A stretch of DNA of 64,000 bases from Pusillimonas sp. MFBS29 (GTDB lineage: Bacteria > Pseudomonadota > Gammaproteobacteria > Burkholderiales > Burkholderiaceae_B). The stretch spans positions 124,001 to 188,000 of the forward strand of contig NZ_JAJEWL010000003.1 of assembly GCF_020687695.1 (NCBI RefSeq). Reading direction: 5' to 3'. The position numbers were made by a program, and so were the translations under genes. A model generated the notes under the pieces. It searched no databases. It was given only the letters and a program-made list of their open reading frames with translations, and was not told the origin of the DNA. How positions within the stretch are numbered: position 1 is the first letter of the stretch; each line of letters begins with the position of its first letter. This document shows positions 61,301 to 64,000 of the stretch, piece after piece.

Positions 61301-62156
61301 TGCCGTTGTAATTGCCTCCTGTTGCGCCTATTGAGCGCGCAGAAAGTGCTGCCCCGCTTGCATACGTCTTCAGGCGCGTATCACTACTGCCCAGATTCAC
61401 CGTGCCGCTATCCGTGATGATGGCCGTGCTGGCGTTGGCGCCATCTCCGCCCACCTGATCACCGTAGTCAAGGGTGGGATTATTCTGTTCTCCCCCGGCA
61501 CCGCCCATGGCCAAGGCATCGATACCGAACAGGCCGCTGTCATCGGCAACGGGCACTGTGCCCTCTATGGTCAGTACACCGGTGTTTGTGATCGAAACCT
61601 TCTGGCCCAAACCACCATTACCGCCGTCCGAATTGTTGTTGTCGTTATCCTGGTCGGCCAGACCACCCAAAGACACGCCCGAGATGAGACTATTGTAGGA
61701 ACCTGTGCCCGAACCGCTAAGCGTGATGCCAGCGCTGTTGTTGATGGTTATGTAACCACCATCACCCGCCGTGCCCTCATCCACACCAGCTCCGCCGATC
61801 GACGCCCCCGTCAGCACACCCAGCTTTCGGTTATAGCCGCTAATCGTCAGGACATCACCAGAGTCCACACCAAAGGAACCACCATTGGTGGCAATCGAAA
61901 TATCAGCCCCGCTGTCGCCATCCTTTTCGTCACTCTTGTCTACGCCTGCATCGCCCTGACACACTGCGTAACCATAGGTATAACTACCGGCCGCAATATT
62001 CTGCGTGGGACTGCCCTGACAAGTGGAATCAGCCCGTGCTCCACCAGAGAGGCCCAGCGTACACGCCCCCAGCGCAGACACAATCGCAAGCCGCAATAGG
62101 CCCTGACAAGACAGCCTGATCGAGACACCATTTCGATAAACAGGATTCTGCTTCAT
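55380..62156 (-). CDS. giant glycine-rich autotransporter (type Va)
   Basis: This 2258-aa surface protein has a signal peptide with an extended basic N-region (MKQNPVYRNGVSIRLSCQG, then LLRLAIVSALGACTLGLSGG, cleavage near ARADS). The passenger (about 45-1980) is rich in Gly, Ser, Thr, Asn and Asp and carries about eighteen copies of a unit ending QSIGGGGGxGG or QSVGGGGGxGG, plus degenerate copies near the N-terminus. It should fold as a long beta helix. The C-terminal 270-odd residues (from about CLWGEVSGVNTNQDS) form the autotransporter barrel, ending in MIPF. Cysteines occur only in a few places. Likely roles are adhesion or aggregation; no catalytic motif is seen. It is a single-gene unit. 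Confidence 0.9.
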   Translation of the reverse strand: MKQNPVYRNGVSIRLSCQGLLRLAIVSALGACTLGLSGGARADSTCQGSPTQNIAAGSYTYGYAVCQGDAGVDKSDEKDGDSGADISIATNGGSFGVDSGDVLTISGYNRKLGVLTGASIGGAGVDEGTAGDGGYITINNSAGITLSGSGTGSYNSLISGVSLGGLADQDNDNNNSDGGNGGLGQKVSITNTGVLTIEGTVPVADDSGLFGIDALAMGGAGGEQNNPTLDYGDQVGGDGANASTAIITDSGTVNLGSSDTRLKTYASGAALSARSIGATGGNYNGNAGTGGTVQVTHKGATSSYWQADGDSKLFGINAESIGGDGVDANPDNPDNSDNGGNGGGQGTGGWTQQTTVDAYGSVLLDVADSGSGAAIEGAGIAARAVGGKGGKGPSKDHWGGQGGTGGAVTVNLYSGASVTTRGANLPAIAAQSLGGQGGDASDGSAIAGQGGGGGYGGNASAVNVVTQGDSAITTSGTYASGILAQSIGGGGGTGSNFVAVLGGQGGNGGNGGDAGTVTTTTAGSITTTGDHSYGVVGQSIAGSGGAGGADTSAAVALGGDGAGGGTANLVTMSNSGAITTSGYSSHGMVGQSIGGGGGVSGSATGLLSVGGSAAGTTGSAGGDLIMNNTGSITTTGKAALGIVGQSIGGGGGSGGDSVGVVGVGGTGSAGGTGGQVTMHDPGMIHTSGDFSLGMLGQSIGGGGGNGGDTFTASVGVSVAIGGSGSGGGDGGSVCMSNAGACDGWTSGDGSNVLTHGDYAAGIVGQSIGGGGGNGGSVKNVSVASVLALQLGGSGSTGGSAGPVEISYSDLDLGTGGQHAIGVLAQSIGGGGGNGGDSSYADATVGFNAALVMGGSGGGGGHGDSAIVSLSNSRIVTGADFASSDIDPGTYAPNDSFGVLAQTVGGGGGNGGSASARDLVLAVPTGEGASVALNLEAAIGGSGSTGSDACGDSNSNCLTQVVLKEKSSVATIGDGSHGVMAQSVGGGGGNGGDSSAMAATLSDGDSISATVGMALGGTGSGGGAGGAVNVTLGDSDTSSSGLPPALSAPGTTLPASSIITYGHFANGVVAQSVGGGGGNGGVGSSNAFSNGGMANVDLTMSLGGTGGAGGVGGEVDVAVNPNFTIRTRGSGSRGIVAQSVGGGGGVSQGGTIGISAGRTGGGETPDEGGGSLNGSFNLTLGATGGSGAVGGKVTAALSGAIRTEGGDADGMLLQSIGGGGGLGGSVGADASSTPILERLDMFDDGEEAGSDEGVSYSFTVGVGATGGSGGHGGEVDLDFGGQIQTSGDWADGILAQSIGGGGGAGGSSSASGSEVQASITLGVGGSGGAAGDGGTINYYLPSSHGAGIATAGYQAYGMLLQSIGGGGGLGGDGSDQAKGELTIGGAHGGEGGASGDGGAIQASQTKGWLNVSTLGDEAPAVAMQSIGGGGGTGGAGSSDSKDIDGDSHAMFVSVGGNAGASGHGGTVNATMGLDASTAGDRAYGMLLQSIGGGGGVGGAGDADNLTSVVLGGRGGAAGDGGNVTVNLNDTESRITTAGAGAHAIVAQSIGGGGGIAGDTSKGIKLGSAWSAANANDAGGSGNGGAVNVTTNGTITTTGANAFGVVAQSIGGGGGLGGNTSGGFAGTTAGTGSTGAGSNVTVAQNGTLTASGSGSTGIFAQSEGPQGSGEVSVTVNGSVTAEAYGVWIVGNNQNYLIVNDFGSISTGSSDTAVHYEGTPPQVIGMKLAADNAMGAMLNIHNAGSIRGNIECARGDGGIACDVDNAATGTLSGATLYQANIDNAGVVAIGKPGAFDLLTVTGDFNLQSEGLLQADVDFVQFKSPRMVVQGETRLDGRIDVRPIALLPEREVTVATLEGDILGTPSALDSPIIDYAARLDGRNVHVKAADADFASESMSLSDNPRSVAQHVQGTWDAGGNSDMAPLYAALDTASRQGSDTYSDRLADLSPGVAVAPGAQMQAGMARFTGAMMSCPTFQGADALTGEQNCLWGEVSGVNTNQDSEGGVSGFSFSGVTYQFGGQRQVSPGWFLGGSAAYQNTHMSGNDGRVSGKGDTGYVGLVLKRETGPWIFSAALGGGYGQHDIDRNIRIPSLESQASADLDVYGAALRLRAARTFATDTYYVKPYVDLDMFYTHMPSYSESRDAMHLEVESSNQFVVGLSPMIEVGGRISLDNGAVMRPYVYGGVSLLSEDEYTVKARLQGAPAGTGSFETSVPTDDVIGRIGAGLQISNAGGIDFRLQYDGEFSSHIQSHRGTLKVMIPF
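57310..60720 (-). repeat. imperfect coding repeats with polyglycine core
   Basis: Within the autotransporter gene a unit coding G-(I/V/M)-(L/V)-x-Q-S-(I/V)-GGGGG-x-GG recurs about eighteen times at spacings of roughly 110-290 bases. On the plus strand the core appears as CCGCCGCCGCC(A/T)AT.GACTG. The units between vary in length and sequence. Such repeats allow copy-number change by recombination and complicate assembly. Confidence 0.85.
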
Positions 62157-62278
62157 GTTTTTCTCGCATAATTAAAAATGGCGGACCCTGAAGCACGAAC
62201 GACCACAGGCGCGTACTTTTACGCAAGAAATTATGTTGTGCAGGCTTGCACCGAAACAAGAATTTTTCGATGAAACGT

Positions 62279-62291
62279 ACGATTTAATCGT
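62279..62291. promoter_or_regulatory. short palindrome in the mazEF/autotransporter intergenic region
   Basis: ACGATT and AATCGT flank one base, giving a 13-base palindrome about 120 bases from the autotransporter ATG and 80 from mazE. It could be an operator for either side. Support is symmetry alone. Confidence 0.3.
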
Positions 62292-62333
62292 TGAAATGCA
62301 TGGTGAAAAAGTTGCATGTAACGCTTGGCACGC

Positions 62334-62345
62334 GTAACATGTTAC
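62334..62345. promoter_or_regulatory. palindrome upstream of mazE
   Basis: GTAACATGTTAC is a perfect 12-base palindrome ending 27 bases before the mazE ATG. A further GCATGTAAC copy lies about 20 bases upstream. This fits autorepression by a MazE-MazF complex, which is the rule for such systems, but it is inferred from position and symmetry. Confidence 0.5.
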
Positions 62346-62372
62346 TTATACAAACCGAGCGCGAGGCCCACC

Positions 62373-62597
62373 ATGCCTAACCTTTCCGTGAACGAACGCG
62401 TGCAAAAGTATCGCAACTCCTTGCGCGCATCCGGCTTACGCCCCTTGCAGATATGGGTGCCAGACACTCGCATGGCCGGCTTTAACGCCGAATGCGACCG
62501 TCAGTCCAGGCTTATTGCCGAAGCCGAATGCAAAGACACAAAGCTGGATCAATTTATGGACAACGCGCTGTCGGACACAGACGGCTGGACGGAATAA
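62373..62597 (+). CDS. mazE: MazE-family antitoxin (DUF3018-like)
   Basis: This 74-aa protein has the DUF3018 pattern: NERVQKYRNSLRASGLRPLQIWVPDTR, here seen as VQKYRNSLRASGLRP and QIWVPDTRMAGF, then a C-terminal acidic tail ending DTDGWTE. The family pairs with PemK/MazF toxins and both binds DNA and neutralises the toxin. ATG 62373 has GAGG six bases upstream; the ORF opens at 62325 but that start would include the palindrome region. The toxin gene begins directly at the base after its stop. Confidence 0.85.
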   Translation: MPNLSVNERVQKYRNSLRASGLRPLQIWVPDTRMAGFNAECDRQSRLIAEAECKDTKLDQFMDNALSDTDGWTE

Positions 62598-62921
62598 ATG
62601 CGCGGAGACCTGGTCATGATCGCCATGCAAGGCGACTTTGGCAAACCACGCCCGGCACTGGTAATTCAGTCGGATCTATTCAGTACACATCCAACTGTTA
62701 GTATTCTGCCCATCACCAGCACACTTGTGGACGCACCATTGCTGCAGGTCACTATTCACCCCAATGCCAATAACGGACTACGCAAACCATCACAGATCAT
62801 GATCGACAAAAGCATGACCGTTAAACGCGACAAGGTCTCCGCACCGATTGGCAAGCTGGACGACAATACGATGGTCGAGGTTGATCGACGCTTGGTACTG
62901 TTTCTGGGAATTGCTCGCTAG
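62598..62921 (+). CDS. mazF: MazF/PemK-family toxin (endoribonuclease)
   Basis: This 107-aa protein has the MazF fold: RGDLVMIAMQGDFGKPRPALVIQSD (the GDFGKPRPALVIQ core, with the catalytic Arg near 19), then VSILPITSTLVDAP, a KPSQIMIDKSMTVKRDKV segment with the conserved Thr/Ser and a C-terminal VDRRLVLFLGI. The toxin should cut mRNA at short sequences when free of antitoxin. Start and antitoxin stop are directly adjacent (TAA ATG), typical of an operon. The 177 bases after it hold no recognisable gene. Confidence 0.88.
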   Translation: MRGDLVMIAMQGDFGKPRPALVIQSDLFSTHPTVSILPITSTLVDAPLLQVTIHPNANNGLRKPSQIMIDKSMTVKRDKVSAPIGKLDDNTMVEVDRRLVLFLGIAR

Positions 62922-63098
62922 GCAAAATACTACTATGCCGAGGGAAAAAGGCTGCCTGCAGTACTCTTCGTTTGATAACGCGTACGGCATGAATGAAGGG
63001 TAGATCTTCACAAGCCTGGTGGCTACCCTCAGCGGCTTGCGTCAGAATGCAACTGTACCGCGCGAGACGCCTGGGTAGCCGAAGCACTCGGTGCCAAG

Positions 63099-63449
63099 CT
63101 ATCCCTGCCCGCTTTCAAACTGGCCGTGAGCCTCCATCGCACGCAAGGAGTACACATAGGCTGCACCCGCATTAAGCGCGATGGCGGTTCCCAGCGCATC
63201 GCTAAGCTCCGCCTCGGTTACACCCGCTTGCCGCGCAGCATTTGCATGTGCGGCAATGCAACTGTCGCAGCGCGTGGTAACCGCTACAGCCAGCGCAATC
63301 AACTCACGTGTTTTGGCATCCAATGCCCCATTAGCGCCCTGTGCTGCATTGAGTGCACGAAAGGCAGACAGCATCTTGGGGTTGTTCTCTGCAAATGGCG
63401 TAACAGCGTCACGGGTATTTTCCATTTGAGCTATCCAATTGTTCAGCAT
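63099..63449 (-). CDS. carboxymuconolactone decarboxylase/AhpD-family protein
   Basis: This 116-aa protein has the AhpD-like core: TRELIALAVAVTTRCDSCIAAH (the CDSC pair and His near residues 61-68), then ANAARQAGVTEAELSDALGTA. The CxxC and following His are redox-active in AhpD alkylhydroperoxidase relatives. Many members are peroxidase-type antioxidant proteins; a true lactone decarboxylase is less likely because it lacks that branch's features. It lies 92 bases downstream of the partial Bug gene and could share its transcript. Confidence 0.88.
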   Translation of the reverse strand: MLNNWIAQMENTRDAVTPFAENNPKMLSAFRALNAAQGANGALDAKTRELIALAVAVTTRCDSCIAAHANAARQAGVTEAELSDALGTAIALNAGAAYVYSLRAMEAHGQFESGQG

Positions 63450-63541
63450 GCTTTCTCCGATTAAATAAAGTGGTAATGAAAATTTGTCCGACCTGGGCCG
63501 TTATGAAAGGCGCCGTATGGCGGCCCTTCATGCTCTGGTGG

Positions 63542-64000
63542 TCAAGGAATGATCGCGGCTATGGCCTCAGGATCGATGTTGTTTCGATAGTCGTCGATAT
63601 CAGCCTTTACATAGGCTGTAAATTTGTCAGTGGGCAGGTCCATTTCCAATGCGCCATCCTGACGAATTATTTTCTGCACTTTCGGGTCATTGAGTGCAAG
63701 TGAAAGGTTTTTCGACAAAATATCCACCACTTCGCGAGGTGTTCCTTTGGGAGCTGCCAGGCCATACCACTGGGTCACCACAACAGGAATCCCAAGCTCT
63801 TTGAATGTTGGAACATCGGGCAGCGAGGGGTTTCGCTCTTCACCAGTGACCGCTAATAACCGAAGCCCGCCGCTGCGCACTTGCGCAACCAGGGGTGGCG
63901 CAGTAGCAAAGAAGCTTTCGATCTGGCCTCCAATCATGTCCGTGATAGCGGGTCCGGACCCACGATATGGCACATACAGAAGATCGGCTTTTGTCTTGAG
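63542..64000 (-). CDS. Bug/TctC-family binding protein, 5' part beyond window
   Basis: The reading frame is open to the window edge, so the signal peptide and N-terminal lobe are missing. The visible 152 codons start LKTKADLLYVPYRGSGPAIT and continue with DMIGGQIESFFATAP, the central Bug-family region, then RNPSLPDVPTFKELGIP and LAAPKGTPREVVDIL. It is the fourth Bug gene of the window. Ligand unknown. Confidence 0.9.
   Translation of the reverse strand, partial: LKTKADLLYVPYRGSGPAITDMIGGQIESFFATAPPLVAQVRSGGLRLLAVTGEERNPSLPDVPTFKELGIPVVVTQWYGLAAPKGTPREVVDILSKNLSLALNDPKVQKIIRQDGALEMDLPTDKFTAYVKADIDDYRNNIDPEAIAAIIP

Noticed and set aside
62922-63098. Possible gene remnant between mazF and the AhpD-like gene
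   Set aside because: Short frames only; no recognisable protein or RNA.

Overview
The window looks like the chromosome of a free-living betaproteobacterium of the order Burkholderiales, most likely family Alcaligenaceae (Bordetella, Pusillimonas, Advenella or a relative). The reasons are four separate Bug/TctC-type tripartite-tricarboxylate periplasmic binding proteins, abundant LIV-type ABC binding proteins, moderately GC-rich DNA by eye, dense operons with ATGA stop/start overlaps, and many catabolic operons each with its own regulator. No rRNA, tRNA, CRISPR array, insertion sequence or prophage gene was recognised. No gap between genes exceeds 300 bases.

Layout. (1) 0-5 kb: two divergent MFS transporters (the first cut by the window edge), then a leftward operon of LIV-type binding protein, DMT exporter and a NADAR-like protein. 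(2) 5-14 kb: envelope functions: an Arg/His-rich lipoprotein, a TonB receptor closely resembling E. coli PqqU/YncD, a DASS/SLC13 transporter, a lipoprotein kexin-like subtilase followed by a 153-aa secreted protein that recalls the protease-chaperone pair of Aeromonas, and a chemoreceptor. (3) 14-17 kb: a FadR-type regulator divergent from a fumarylacetoacetate-hydrolase-family gene plus a Bug protein, with palindromic operators; then rluE. (4) 17.6-26.7 kb: a LysR regulator and a leftward catabolic run (Bug, aldehyde dehydrogenase, beta-hydroxyacid dehydrogenase, MmgE/PrpD, acyl-CoA dehydrogenase, NDP-forming acyl-CoA synthetase).

(5) 26.9-46.3 kb is a large catabolic region. It holds a KstD-like FAD dehydrogenase, an NTF2-FMO fusion, an old yellow enzyme, acyl-CoA ligase, enoyl-CoA hydratase, two small SCP2-like genes each followed by an alpha/beta hydrolase, a metallo-beta-lactamase-fold hydrolase, a complete LIV ABC importer, and TetR and GntR regulators. 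Together they suggest import and stepwise breakdown of a cyclic or carbonyl-containing carbon source whose identity the sequence does not reveal. (6) 46.3-55.3 kb: a leftward cluster with SDRs, a Bug protein, an SsuABC-like importer, a metallo-hydrolase and a TPP-dependent enzyme, bordered by a divergent LacI regulator whose likely operator lies inside the TPP-enzyme promoter. (7) 55.3-64 kb: a 2258-aa glycine-rich autotransporter, a MazEF-type toxin-antitoxin pair, an AhpD-like protein and a Bug protein cut by the window end.

The best-supported regulatory finding is the TetR divergon near 33.6 kb: two matching inverted repeats sit at the -10/+1 positions of two divergent sigma70-like promoters.
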